Origin: Bifidobacterium scardovii JCM 12489 = DSM 13734
GTDB taxonomy: Bacteria; Actinomycetota; Actinomycetes; Actinomycetales; Bifidobacteriaceae
Reading direction: 5' to 3'
NCBI RefSeq assembly: GCF_001042635.1
Contig: NZ_AP012331.1
Span: forward strand, 992,001-1,056,000
Length of the DNA stretch: 64,000 nt
Positions 17,004-25,133 of the stretch are shown in pieces. The notes below the pieces were generated by a model. The model did no database searches. It was not told the DNA's origin and worked only from the letters and a program-made list of their open reading frames with translations. How positions within the stretch are numbered: position 1 is the first letter of the stretch; each line of letters starts with the position of its first letter. The position numbers and the translations under genes are program-made.

Positions 17004-17129
17004 CTGACATTCAAGGTCACCGCGCTCGGCGGCGCCGAATGGCTGGTCGTGCTCGGCCTGTCCGCCCTGTCGGTCATCGGCGTGGAACTCGCCAAGGCCG
17101 CCGGCAAGCTGCGCGCCAAGCGCCGCTGA
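17004..17129 (+). pseudogene. C-terminal remnant of a cation P-type ATPase
   Basis: About 41 codons read TFKVTALGGAEWLVVLGLSA and on to ELAKAAGKLRAKRR before a stop. This resembles the last membrane helix and tail of Ca2+/Mg2+-type P-type ATPases (FKVTPL..EWL..LGLS..). Nothing upstream encodes the rest; the preceding sequence is the AraC 3' end and a 48-bp gap. It is a left-over 3' end. Confidence 0.6.
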
Positions 17130-17147
17130 TCGCGGCTCGTGCCGTGG

Positions 17148-17174
17148 CTCCTCTCGTCATTGAGGGGAGCCGCT
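17148..17174. terminator. GGCTCC/GGAGCC hairpin
   Basis: A 10-bp stem with one G-U pair (GGCTCCTCTC and GAGGGGAGCC) around a 6-nt loop, just after the ATPase remnant. It has no T run and is a close relative of the hairpin at 12347. Confidence 0.45.
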
Positions 17175-17236
17175 TCCGCCATGCGGCGAATATGCGTTGC
17201 GGTTAAGGGCATGAGGAGATCCAATAGCGCGGATTG

Positions 17237-17917
17237 TCAGCGATCCAGACGCATGCGGCGGATCTTTTTGAGATAATTCCGTTTGAAGGCACCGATGCCT
17301 CCAAACATTTTTCCATCAGCTACTGTCGACCGTTTATCCGCGTATTTCTGTGCAGTGAGTTCCAGCGCGCAAATGCAGTCAGCAACTTGTGAAAGCCGAT
17401 AATCTCTTGGGGAACTGTTCCGATACTGGATTGCCGTCATTGATAGTGCATACTCGACGGCCGTGCGCAATGCATACGTCACAACCGGCTGTCCGCCATC
17501 GTAATAGATTTTTACGGCATCATATTGCTGGAACCATTCAAGATGCGTGAAGAGGAAGTTGATGATGTCCTGCTTCATGTGTGTTTCAAGTTCTTTGATA
17601 CCTCGAAGATCATGCTTGCGGTAAGTAAATGTCGTATAGGTGATTGGCAGATGCCAGACAAGCGTATAGAAAGCCGTAAATAACTGTTTGCGTATCGGCA
17701 GAGGAATCGACTCATAATCGTCGTGCCCGTTGAAAAGAGGACCGGCATGAAATGGGATATCGGGCAGGCGTCTGTCTCGCAATGCTTGTTCGTACATGCG
17801 GATTCTCTCGAGGATATCCTCATTCTGATCATGAAAAACCAGAGTCAGCAGGTAATATTCAGATTCCTGTCCTCGTTCTCCTGATTCGTCGACGAAGATA
17901 CTGATGGAGCTCATCAT
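17237..17917 (-). CDS. DUF3800 domain protein
   Basis: A 226-residue cytoplasmic protein with the DUF3800 hallmarks: FVDESG at residues 7-12, a central YYDGGQPVV segment with a conserved Asp, and QVADCICALEL near residue 180. The acidic residues suggest an RNase-H-like nuclease fold, but the activity is not established. Base composition is clearly lower in GC than the flanks, so it was probably acquired by transfer; members often travel with phages and defence islands. It is isolated on the minus strand. The MM start at 17917 is supported by a GGGGGC-rich leader only; M2 is equally possible. Confidence 0.8.
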   Translation of the reverse strand: MMSSISIFVDESGERGQESEYYLLTLVFHDQNEDILERIRMYEQALRDRRLPDIPFHAGPLFNGHDDYESIPLPIRKQLFTAFYTLVWHLPITYTTFTYRKHDLRGIKELETHMKQDIINFLFTHLEWFQQYDAVKIYYDGGQPVVTYALRTAVEYALSMTAIQYRNSSPRDYRLSQVADCICALELTAQKYADKRSTVADGKMFGGIGAFKRNYLKKIRRMRLDR

Positions 17918-18048
17918 TGCCCCCTTCGGCGAAAAGAATGCCGGGGAACCCCCCCGGCGCTTGGAGCCTCATTCATAAATAAATGGCGGCTATTCTTTTC
18001 TACCACACATCAGGAACCATTTTCCGCTGTTCCGCCAAAGGCGATGAG

Positions 18049-18072
18049 TGCATGCATGCATGCATGCATGCA
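18049..18072. repeat. (TGCA)6 microsatellite
   Basis: Six tandem TGCA units end 4 bp before the cupin stop codon (18077, minus strand), that is, immediately downstream of that gene. Each unit is self-complementary, so the tract can form a hairpin and is prone to slippage. Confidence 0.85.
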
Positions 18073-18076
18073 GGCT

Positions 18077-18526
18077 TCAGTCCATGCTCTTCGGGGCCTC
18101 ACCGGTACGGCGCAGCGCGTCGTATTCGGCTTCGACCGGCTCCAGCCATTCGTTCGAGGCGCCGTTCACCACGTTCATGATGGCGATGTGCGCGAAGTCG
18201 GCGTCCGGCACGGCCCCGTGCCAGTGCTTGGTCTCCGGCGCCACATACACCACGTCGCCTGGGTTGAGCTCGACCGGCTCCTTGCCCCACTCCTGGTAGT
18301 AGCCGCGCCCGCCCACGGCGATGAGGATCTGGCAGGCCTTGTGATGGATGTGCCAGTTGTTGCGGCAGCCCGCCTCGAACGTGACGTTGGACACGTTGAC
18401 TTCCTTGCCCGAGACCAGCGGCGCCAGATAGCTCTGTCCGATGAAATACCTGGCGTATGCGTCGTTCGGCGCGCCGATCGGGAACGCGCTGGGATTGGTG
18501 ATCGGGGTGCTGTTGTTCTCTGCCAT
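18077..18526 (-). CDS. cupin-domain protein
   Basis: A 149-residue single-domain cupin. The metal-binding first motif is NNWHIHHKACQILIAVGGRG with Glu in EWGKEPVELNPGDV, and the second motif is PETKHWHGAVPD. This is the layout of small cupins annotated as carboxymuconolactone-decarboxylase-associated or quercetin-like proteins. The catalytic role here is unknown; a metal-dependent detoxifying or isomerising enzyme is plausible. ATG 18526 is preceded by AAGGACGGCATT. It stands alone; the (TGCA)6 tract lies directly after its stop. Confidence 0.8.
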   Translation of the reverse strand: MAENNSTPITNPSAFPIGAPNDAYARYFIGQSYLAPLVSGKEVNVSNVTFEAGCRNNWHIHHKACQILIAVGGRGYYQEWGKEPVELNPGDVVYVAPETKHWHGAVPDADFAHIAIMNVVNGASNEWLEPVEAEYDALRRTGEAPKSMD

Positions 18527-18667
18527 AATGCCGTCCTTGAAGTTCCCGGCCGTGCGATATGCCGGCCGCTGCAACCTACGCCACCACAGCATAGGGGCGA
18601 TCGTGCGCCGTGACAATTGCCGTTGAGGCATCGGTCCCCATGCCGGGCGGGCATGGAAACCGATGGG

Positions 18668-18766
18668 TCATCGGATGAGTCCGAGACGGTCGGCTTCGGT
18701 GATGGGGCGGACCACGCGTGCCGGGACGCCGGCGACGATGACTTGTTCGGCGCGCTTCTGATCGCG
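18668..18766 (-). pseudogene. C-terminal remnant of a second hexapeptide acetyltransferase
   Basis: The last ~32 codons read VIVAGVPARVVRPITEADR and then a stop at 18668. VxAGxPARVxRxI is the usual end of maltose/nodulation-type acetyltransferases. The coding sequence cannot be followed upstream. It lies just before an intact acetyltransferase gene on the other strand, so a former divergent or duplicated arrangement is likely. Confidence 0.6.
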
Positions 18767-18851
18767 GCCATGTCGGCGTTTGGACCGGCGAAAGTGCCGC
18801 ATGGGCTGGTCTCGGTGGTTCGTAGGGGTGTTGCGTTCGTGAATCGCGGAT

Positions 18852-18879
18852 GTACACGCTATCGTGTACGTTCGTACAC
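18852..18879. promoter_or_regulatory. overlapping GTACACG palindromes before an acetyltransferase
   Basis: GTACACG-CTAT-CGTGTAC (18852-18869) and GTGTACG-TT-CGTACAC (18864-18879) share a middle half-site, giving three half-sites that end one base before the start codon at 18881. This looks like a TetR/LacI-type operator; no cognate regulator is adjacent. Confidence 0.55.
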
Positions 18880-18880
18880 T

Positions 18881-19546
18881 ATGAGCGACGTCACGATCAA
18901 CGATGCCGGCGCGTCCGGTGGGCAGCACAGGCAGACCCCGGCCGAATACGCCGAGGAACACTATTTCCAGAACGACTCGCGCACCAACCGCGAGCGCATG
19001 CTCGCCGGCGACTTCTATATCGGCGGCGACGACCCGGACAGCGCGCGCATCAGCCAGCAGGGCTATGCGCTGTGCGACGAGTACTACCGCGCCACCGTCG
19101 GCGCCGATCCGGACGCCGGCCGTTTCCTGAAACGGCTCGTCGGTTCGATCGGCGAGGATTCCTACGTCAAGCCGCCGCTGTTCGTCGACTATGGCGAGAA
19201 TGTCCACATCGGCAGGCGCACCTTCGTCAACATGAACCTGACCGCGCTCGACGTCGTCGACATCACCATCGGCGACGACTGCCAGATCGGCCCCAACGTG
19301 CAGCTGCTCACGCCGGTCCATCCCATCGATCCGGTTCCGCGCCGCGACAAGCTGGAGGCCGCCAAACCCATCGTCATCGGCGACAACGTGTGGCTGGGCG
19401 GCGGCGTCATCGTCTGCCCGGGCGTGACCATCGGCAGCAATTCGGTGATCGGCGCCGGTTCCGTGGTCACCAGGGACATCCCCGCGAACGTGGTCGCCGT
19501 CGGCAATCCGTGCCGGGTGCTGCGCCCGATCGACGACCGCGACTGA
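18881..19546 (+). CDS. maltose/galactoside O-acetyltransferase
   Basis: A 221-residue hexapeptide acetyltransferase. The maltose-acetyltransferase cap (ERMLAGDFYIGGDD) is followed by a left-handed beta-helix (NVHIGRRTFVNMNL, IGDDCQIGPNVQLL, IGDNVWLGGGVIVCPGVTIG) with the active-site His in LTPVHPIDPV. It shares only moderate similarity with the acetyltransferase at 15051, so it probably has another acceptor. ATG 18881 lies directly behind the palindromic operator; there is no ribosome site, so a leaderless transcript or a later start is possible. Confidence 0.85.
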   Translation: MSDVTINDAGASGGQHRQTPAEYAEEHYFQNDSRTNRERMLAGDFYIGGDDPDSARISQQGYALCDEYYRATVGADPDAGRFLKRLVGSIGEDSYVKPPLFVDYGENVHIGRRTFVNMNLTALDVVDITIGDDCQIGPNVQLLTPVHPIDPVPRRDKLEAAKPIVIGDNVWLGGGVIVCPGVTIGSNSVIGAGSVVTRDIPANVVAVGNPCRVLRPIDDRD

Positions 19547-19756
19547 GCGGCCGGCCGCACGCTCGCCCGCGCCGCGCCGGGCGTGAGACCGGCGCTGTGC
19601 CCGGTGTCATTCGCCGATCGGTGACGTGCGCAACGTACAATGTTTGGTACATGCCCCTCACGGCGAGCGGGCATGGCCCGCATGCGCGCGCGTGGCGATA
19701 TGGGATCGCTCGTGGCGCCGCGCCGGGCGACACGCCGGCAAGAAGGACGGATCTTC

Positions 19757-20731
19757 ATGATCGAATCGGTGGATGATATCAGGACGATTGCCAACATCGG
19801 CACGGGAACCATGGGGCATGCGATCGCGCTGCAGTTCGCGGTGGCCGGGTATCCGGTGCATCTGGTGGGGCGCAGCGAGGGATCGCTGGATCGGGCGATG
19901 GCGGCGATCCGGGCTGATGCCGCCGAACTCGCCGACGCCGGATTGCTGCGCGAAGGCGAGTCGGTGGACGACGTGCTGGCGCGCATCACTCGGTACACCG
20001 ACTACGCCGGCGGCGTGTCCGGCGCCGATTTCGTCATCGAGGCGGTGGCCGAGAACCTGGAACTCAAGAAAACCATATGGACCGAGATCGAACAGGCCGC
20101 TCCGGCCGATGCGATCCTGGCCACGAACACCTCCGGCCTGAGCCCCACTGAGATCCAGTCGGTGCTGGCGCATCCGGAACGCTTCGTCGTCGCGCATTTC
20201 TGGAATCCGGCGCAGCTGATGCCGCTGGTCGAGGTGGTGCCGGGGGAGAGGACCGACCCGCATGTGGCGGATCTCACCTTCGACCTGATGACCAGGATCG
20301 GCAAGAAGCCGGCGAAGCTCAACAGGGAATCGCTGGGGTTCATCGGCAACCGGCTGCAGATGGCGGTGCTGCGCGAGGAATTCCACATCATTCAGGAGGG
20401 GATCGCCGACGCGGCCACCGTGGACAACGTGATGAAGTACAGCCTCGGCCGGCGCTGGAACCTGGTCGGCCCGATCGCCAGCATCGATCTCGGCGGGCTC
20501 GACGTGTTCTACAACATCAGCACCTATCTGTTCGACGACATGGACAACGGCACCGGCCCGAGCCCGTTGCTCGCCGAGAAGGTCAAGGCCGGCGACCTCG
20601 GCGCCAAGACCGGCCGCGGCTTCTTCTCGTGGCAGGGCGAGGACGGCAAGCGCATCATCGAAGCCCGCAACAAGGCGTTGCTGCGCGCCCTGAAGGACGA
20701 TGCCGCGGACGCGGCCGCCGCGGAAGCGTAA
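19757..20731 (+). CDS. 3-hydroxyacyl-CoA dehydrogenase family enzyme
   Basis: A 324-residue NAD-dependent dehydrogenase. The Rossmann motif IGTGTMGHAIALQFAVAGY is at residue ~14, FVIEAVAENLELK at ~95, the TNTSGLSPTEI and HFWNPAQLMPLVEV catalytic segments follow, and the C-terminal domain ends with AKTGRGFFSW. The family includes 3-hydroxybutyryl-CoA dehydrogenase and L-gulonate dehydrogenase (lambda-crystallin). Bifidobacteria lack beta-oxidation, and the neighbours are sugar genes, so a sugar-acid dehydrogenase is an alternative; this is inference. ATG 19757 has AAGAAGGACGG upstream. It is followed by a strong hairpin at 20796. Confidence 0.8.
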   Translation: MIESVDDIRTIANIGTGTMGHAIALQFAVAGYPVHLVGRSEGSLDRAMAAIRADAAELADAGLLREGESVDDVLARITRYTDYAGGVSGADFVIEAVAENLELKKTIWTEIEQAAPADAILATNTSGLSPTEIQSVLAHPERFVVAHFWNPAQLMPLVEVVPGERTDPHVADLTFDLMTRIGKKPAKLNRESLGFIGNRLQMAVLREEFHIIQEGIADAATVDNVMKYSLGRRWNLVGPIASIDLGGLDVFYNISTYLFDDMDNGTGPSPLLAEKVKAGDLGAKTGRGFFSWQGEDGKRIIEARNKALLRALKDDAADAAAAEA

Positions 20732-20795
20732 GGCGCGAATGGGGCGCTATAGCCCGATGGCTCGAACGCGGTAAAACAACCGTGATTCTTGCCGG

Positions 20796-20832
20796 CGGTG
20801 CCGTCTTGCCGAAGACTGGCAAGACGGCACCG
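20796..20832. terminator. hairpin after the hydroxyacyl-CoA dehydrogenase gene
   Basis: A perfect 15-bp stem (CGGTGCCGTCTTGCC and its complement) around GAAGACT. It lies between the dehydrogenase stop at 20731 and the hexuloisomerase remnant that ends at 20885 on the other strand, so it can serve both. It lacks a T run. Confidence 0.65.
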
Positions 20833-20884
20833 TTCGCCATGCGAATGCTGTTGCCCGATGGACTCGCCCGATAATACGGCTTTT

Positions 20885-21001
20885 CTACTCCAGATTCGCT
20901 TGGTACTCCCACAGGGAATCGAGGTCGATATCGCGTTTGCGCACCATGGACATGGCGATGGCGTCGCCGACCAGCAGCAACGACTGCTCGAACAGGCTGG
21001 T
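20885..21001 (-). pseudogene. C-terminal remnant of a 6-phospho-3-hexuloisomerase
   Basis: Thirty-eight codons (SLFEQSLLLVGDAIAMSMV... ending EYQANLE) match the SIS-family hexuloisomerase tail (SLFEQ..LLL.DA, and MFARHANLE at the end). About 150 upstream residues are missing. The sequence is fused head-on at ~21000 to a truncated sugar transporter on the plus strand. Confidence 0.6.
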
Positions 21002-21797
21002 CATCGGCTGCTGGCTCGGCTTGGTGCCGCTGCCGGGCTTGCTGGCGGCCGGGGTGTTGGCGAAGATCGACGACGCCGAAATCGACGTGGACGGCCAGCT
21101 CGCGGCGATCCGCGCGTCCCTCGGCGCCGGCCGCAAGCCCTCGTTCCGCGATCTCATCGGCTCGAACGGGCGCCTGAAGCCAGTGGTCCTGGCCGCCATC
21201 GGTTTCATGATTCTCAACCAGTTCACCGGCATCAACGTCATTTTCTACTATTCGAACTCGCTGTGGAGCGCCGTGGGCTTCAGCGAAAAGGACTCCTTCA
21301 CCATCACCGCCATCACCTCGCTGATCAACATCGCGGCCACCGTCATCGGCATGACGATCATCGACCGTGTGGGCCGCAAGCCCATGCTGCTCGCCGGATC
21401 CGTCGGCATGGTCGTGGCTCAGGGCGGGCTCGCGGTGCTCTTCGGCACCGCTCCGATGATCGGCGGCTCTCCCGTGCTGGGGCCGGTCGCCGGGCCTCTG
21501 GCGCTGGTGTGCGCCAATCTGTTCGTCGTCGCGTTCGGCGTGACCTGGGGCACCACCTCGTGGGTGATGCTCTCCGAGATGTTCCCGAACACGATGCGCG
21601 GCGCGGGCATGGCGGTCGGCACCGCCGCCCAATGGCTGTCCAACTTCGTGGTGACCGTCTCCTTCCCGGTGCTGCTCGGCATCAACGTGGGGCTGGTCTA
21701 CGGCCTGTTCGCCTTCTTCGCCTTCGTCTCGTTCTTCTTCGCGCTCAAATGCATGCGCGAGACCAAGGGCGTGGCGCTGGAGGACATGCGGGCATGA
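21002..21797 (+). pseudogene. C-terminal half of a sugar-porter MFS transporter
   Basis: About 265 residues equivalent to the second half of a ~480-residue sugar porter: the cytoplasmic loop (KIDDAEIDVDGQLAAIRAS), FMILNQFTGINVIFYYS in helix 7, DRVGRKPML, TWGTTSWVMLSEMFP, and the RETKG end. Helices 1-6 are absent and no start or ribosome site precedes the preserved part, so it is not expected to function. It probably belonged to a divergent gene pair with the hexuloisomerase. Any in-frame ATG (for example 20937) lies in the neighbouring remnant. Confidence 0.8.
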
Positions 21798-21841
21798 CGG
21801 TGTCGGGCGGCATCGAAGGGCGATGAACCGCCGACTACTAC

Positions 21842-21855
21842 GGAAAGCGCTTGCA
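21842..21855. promoter_or_regulatory. LacI-family operator-like palindrome
   Basis: GGAAAGCGCTTGCA matches the TGNAANCGNTTNCA LacI/CcpA-type consensus at all but the first base. It lies 150 bp before the aldose-epimerase-like gene and after the truncated transporter. No LacI gene is in the window. Confidence 0.55.
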
Positions 21856-22006
21856 GTATGGCGTAGAGTGATATACAGCAGGGTTGCGGTGCGACAGCCG
21901 CCGCCCACGGAGCACGGGCCGCCGACGATCAGCGTCGGAGGCCCGGCGTCGGAGGCCCGGCGCCGGACCGGATCGCCGGACCGATAATCGCAAGGAGAAT
22001 GAACCA

Positions 22007-23122
22007 ATGAGCGTCAACGAAACCAATGAAACCAACGAAACCGGTGTGGGCGGCGCGCGTGCCGACATGCTGGCCCATATGGGCAGCCTCCAGCAGGCCG
22101 CCTACACGCGCCCGATCGAGTACCAGGAGGGCCGCGCCCGCGGCCTCAAGGCCATCGAGGTGAAGAACGGCCCGCTGCGCTTCGTGTCCATGGCCGACCG
22201 GGCCCTCGACATCTGCCAGTTCGAGTACCGCGGCGAGAACCTCACCTTCCTGTCCAAGCCGGGGCTGAACGGGCGCAACCAGTTCGACACCAACGGGCTT
22301 GAGGCGCAGCGCTCCATCATGGGCGGGCTGTTCTTCACCTGCGGATTCGAGAACATCTGCGCGCCGTACGTCACGCCGGAAGGCGGCAAGTACCCGGCTG
22401 GCAGCTATCCGATGCACGGCCGCATCCGCACCACGCCCGCCGAGCATGTGAGCTCCGACGCGCACTGGAACGCCGAAGGCGAATACGTGCTCGAGGTCTC
22501 CGGCGAGATGCGCGAGGCCGAGCTGTTCGGCGAGAACATGGTGCTGCGCCGCAGGATCACCAGCGTGTATGGCCAGCCGTCGATCACGGTCGAGGACGAG
22601 GTGACCAACGAATCCTTCCGCGACGAGCCGCTCATGTGGATGTACCACTGCAACTTCGGCTGGCCGCTGCTCGACGCCGGCGCCGAGGTCGTGATCCCCA
22701 GCCGCAAGGCCACGCCGCGAGACGAGACCACGGCCGCCGACGCCACGCCGTGGAACGAGATCGGCGCGCCGGTGGCCAACAGGCCGGAGAGCGTGTACCT
22801 GCACGATCTCGTCGCCGACGAGAACGGCCGCAGCTTCGCCGCGGTGGTGAACCGCAAGCTCGGGCTCGGCGTGGTCGTCGAGTTCGACCGGAGCCTCTTC
22901 CCGTACTTCATGGAATGGAAGTCGATGGGTGCCGGCGACTACGTGGTCGGTCTCGAACCCTCGAACTCCAGCGTTCACGGCCGTGGCTGGCACGAGGAGC
23001 GCGGCGATCTGCATACACTGGCGCCGCAGGGTACCGAGCGCAAGTCGCTGACCTTCACCGTCATCGAAGGCGCCGAGGCGATCGACGCGCTGATCGCGCG
23101 CCGCGACGCCCTGCTCGGCTGA
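22007..23122 (+). CDS. aldose 1-epimerase family protein (DUF4432)
   Basis: A 371-residue protein of the galactose-mutarotase superfamily, DUF4432 branch. Visible blocks include RFVSMADRALDICQFEYRGE, GGLFFTCGFENICAP, SYPMHGRIRTTPAEH with the catalytic-type His, and MWMYHCNFGWPLLD. Members act on sugars or sugar phosphates, with specificities mostly unknown. The N-terminus has NETNETNET, encoded by a short repeat. ATG 22007 follows AAGGAGAATGAACC. With the hexuloisomerase and sugar-porter remnants it may be what is left of a sugar-utilisation locus; a LacI-like operator stands upstream. Confidence 0.8.
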   Translation: MSVNETNETNETGVGGARADMLAHMGSLQQAAYTRPIEYQEGRARGLKAIEVKNGPLRFVSMADRALDICQFEYRGENLTFLSKPGLNGRNQFDTNGLEAQRSIMGGLFFTCGFENICAPYVTPEGGKYPAGSYPMHGRIRTTPAEHVSSDAHWNAEGEYVLEVSGEMREAELFGENMVLRRRITSVYGQPSITVEDEVTNESFRDEPLMWMYHCNFGWPLLDAGAEVVIPSRKATPRDETTAADATPWNEIGAPVANRPESVYLHDLVADENGRSFAAVVNRKLGLGVVVEFDRSLFPYFMEWKSMGAGDYVVGLEPSNSSVHGRGWHEERGDLHTLAPQGTERKSLTFTVIEGAEAIDALIARRDALLG

Positions 23123-23148
23123 CGCCGGAGCCGGTACCGATGCCGTGA

Positions 23149-23293
23149 CGCTCATTTCTTAGGCACTTTCCTCGTTTCTTAGGCAGGTGCTCGCCGAGAC
23201 CGGTTTATCGGAGGCCGCCATTCAGCCCGTTTGCGGATGGCGGCCGGCAGGACGCCTGCCTAAGAAACGAGGAAAGTGCCTAAGAAACGAGCG
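23149..23293. repeat. long palindrome with 39-nt arms
   Basis: Arms at 23149-23187 and 23255-23293 match at 38 of 39 positions. Each arm itself contains TTTCTTAGGCA twice. The centre holds another stem (GGCCGCCAT/ATGGCGGCC). It separates the convergent aldose-epimerase-like and GtrA genes and could work as a bidirectional terminator, although it is far larger than needed. Confidence 0.85.
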
Positions 23294-23412
23294 CCGGCGG
23301 TTGCGGAGCGGCAATCCGGCCGAAAATCATGCCATGTCGGGCTCGATTGTGCGTGCCGGCGCCGTGCCGGTCCCCATACGCGTCCGCCGGTAAGTTGTTC
23401 GAAGCCCGACGG

Positions 23413-23805
23413 TCACTTGAAAATCACGTATTTGCACAGCGGATAGCCCCAGCCGAACTGGCAGGCCATCGCGATGAACTTCACCACGTAGGGGCTTATT
23501 CCCGTCGCGCCCGGCATCCAGCCGATCAGCAGCGTGCTGAACGTGAAGTTCCAGATCCACAGCAGCACGAACAGCGCCACGGAGCGGGTGAAATTGCTGG
23601 ACGATTTGAACGTCACATTGCGGTTCATCACGAAGTTATAGGTCGCCGAACACACCACGGCGATGCCGTTGGACGCCTGCGAGGGAACGCCGATCAGGTG
23701 CAGGATGGCGAAGGTCGCATATTCGACGATGGTTTGCGTGGCCGAGACTCCCACATACTTGCCCAGTACGGCCAGCCCGTTCCGCTTGTCGCTGTCTGAT
23801 GCCAT
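23413..23805 (-). CDS. GtrA-like membrane protein
   Basis: A 130-residue protein with four transmembrane helices and the GtrA/DPMS features: KYVGVSATQTIVEYATFAIL in helix 1, YNFVMNRNVTFKS after helix 2, and FGWGYPLCKYVIFK at the end. GtrA proteins are thought to flip or transfer lipid-linked sugars for cell-wall or polysaccharide glycosylation. It is single, divergent from the alcohol dehydrogenase gene, and convergent with the epimerase-like gene. The start at 23805 is the only one that keeps helix 1; a CAGGAAGG sequence precedes it. Confidence 0.85.
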   Translation of the reverse strand: MASDSDKRNGLAVLGKYVGVSATQTIVEYATFAILHLIGVPSQASNGIAVVCSATYNFVMNRNVTFKSSSNFTRSVALFVLLWIWNFTFSTLLIGWMPGATGISPYVVKFIAMACQFGWGYPLCKYVIFK

Positions 23806-23858
23806 TGCCCTGCCTTCCTGTGATGACTCCTACGAGATACTACTGCACGTGATTCCCG

Positions 23859-23995
23859 CCCGGTGCCGTCCTGAGATTCTTAGCGCGCCAAGTCGCCGTA
23901 TTGCGTGCTAAGAATTTGGGCAGCATACCGGTTCTCGGATTCCTGGTACGCTGACGGGCTGTGCCGCGTGCTAAGAATCTCAGGACGACACCGGG
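23859..23995. repeat. long palindrome of TTCTTAGCACGC type
   Basis: Arms 23859-23888 and 23966-23995 match at 28 of 30 positions (CCCGGTG.CGTCCTGAGATT and TCTTAGC.CGC in two parts). A third, internal copy GCGTGCTAAGAAT is at 23903-23915. The arm is shared with the inverted repeat at 3440-3489, including the CCCGGT flank at 3428. It sits in a divergent promoter region, so it is not a simple terminator. Confidence 0.85.
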
Positions 23996-24000
23996 CGCGG

Positions 24001-24030
24001 TTGACTTCGAGCGCTTGAGGTCCTTAGCGT
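24001..24030 (+). promoter_or_regulatory. MerR-type promoter/operator
   Basis: TTGACT at 24001 is followed 18 bp later by TAGCGT. The spacer holds a near-palindrome, GACTTCGAGCGCTTGAGGTC (24003-24022). An over-long spacer carrying a dyad is the hallmark of MerR-family activated promoters. It drives the alcohol dehydrogenase gene. A second copy stands at 41889. No MerR gene is in the window. Confidence 0.6.
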
Positions 24031-24074
24031 GGTGTGTGAAACAGACAATGCGACTCACTGCCTAAGGAGATGCT

Positions 24075-25118
24075 ATGAGTGACATGATGAAAGCCGCGGT
24101 GTTCGTCAAGCCGGGCGAGATGGCCGTCAAGGAGATGCCGAAGGCGCGGCTCGAAGCGGATGGTGACATCGTCATCCGCGTGGTGCGCACCTGCGTGTGC
24201 GGTTCGGATCTGTGGTTCTTCCGCGGTCTGTCCTCTCAGGAACCAGGCGGACAGACCGGCCACGAGTCGATCGGCGTGGTCGAGGAAGCCGGCCCCGAAG
24301 TCACGTCCGTCAAGCCGGGCGATTTCGTGGTCGTGCCCTTCCCGTACAGCTGCGGCAGGTGCCCCGTGTGCAAGGCCGGTTTCGAATCCGTGTGCCCGCA
24401 CGGCGGCTACTTCTCCGCATGCCAGGCCGAATACCTGCGCGTGCCCGAGGCCGACGGCACCGTGGTCAAGGTGCCCGGAAGCCCTGAGGATTACGATGAC
24501 GCGACACTCGCTTCGCTGCTGACCATCTCCGATGTGATGTCCACCGGTTACCATGCTGCCGTGTCCGCCGAGGTCAAGCCCGGCGACACCGCCGTGGTCA
24601 TGGGCGATGGCGCGGTCGGCCTGTGCGGTGTGATCGCCGCCAAGATGCGAGGTGCCACGCGCATCATCGCCATGAGCCGCCATGAGGATCGCGCGGCGCT
24701 CGCCCGCGAGTTCGGCGCGACCGACATCGTGCCCGAGCGCGGCCAAGCCGCCATCGACAAAGTGCTGGAGATGACCGGCGGCTACGGCGCCGACGCGGTG
24801 CTCGAATGCGTGGGCTCCAAGCAGTCCTTCGACACGGCGATCGGCCTGATCCGCCGTGGCGGCGTGATCGGCCGCGTGGGGCTGCCGCACGATGTGGAGG
24901 TCAGCGCCGAAGGCACGTTCTACGCCAATGTCGGCATCAAAGGCGGCCCGGCGCCGGTGCGCCACTATGGCCTTGACGACGGCCTGCTCGACGCGGTACT
25001 CAAGGGCGAAATCAACCCCGGCCGCGTGTTCACCGGCGAGTACGACCTCGACCATATCCAGGACGCCTATGAGGCCATGGACCGGCGCAAGGTGATCAAG
25101 GCGCTGATTCGGTTCTAG
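24075..25118 (+). CDS. zinc-dependent alcohol dehydrogenase
   Basis: A 347-residue medium-chain dehydrogenase. Catalytic-zinc ligands are in VCGSDLWFF (Cys) and TGHESIGVVEE (His/Glu); structural-zinc Cys are in CGRCPVCKAGFESVCP. The cofactor-binding glycine motif is VVMGDGAVGLCGVIAA. It oxidises or reduces alcohols/aldehydes using NAD(P). ATG 24075 has TAAGGAGATGCT upstream. The MerR-type promoter in front fits control by an aldehyde or electrophile-responsive regulator, as for adhR-type systems; that link is inference. It is convergent with the quinone reductase gene. Confidence 0.9.
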   Translation: MSDMMKAAVFVKPGEMAVKEMPKARLEADGDIVIRVVRTCVCGSDLWFFRGLSSQEPGGQTGHESIGVVEEAGPEVTSVKPGDFVVVPFPYSCGRCPVCKAGFESVCPHGGYFSACQAEYLRVPEADGTVVKVPGSPEDYDDATLASLLTISDVMSTGYHAAVSAEVKPGDTAVVMGDGAVGLCGVIAAKMRGATRIIAMSRHEDRAALAREFGATDIVPERGQAAIDKVLEMTGGYGADAVLECVGSKQSFDTAIGLIRRGGVIGRVGLPHDVEVSAEGTFYANVGIKGGPAPVRHYGLDDGLLDAVLKGEINPGRVFTGEYDLDHIQDAYEAMDRRKVIKALIRF

Positions 25119-25133
25119 GGTCAGGTACGCAGA

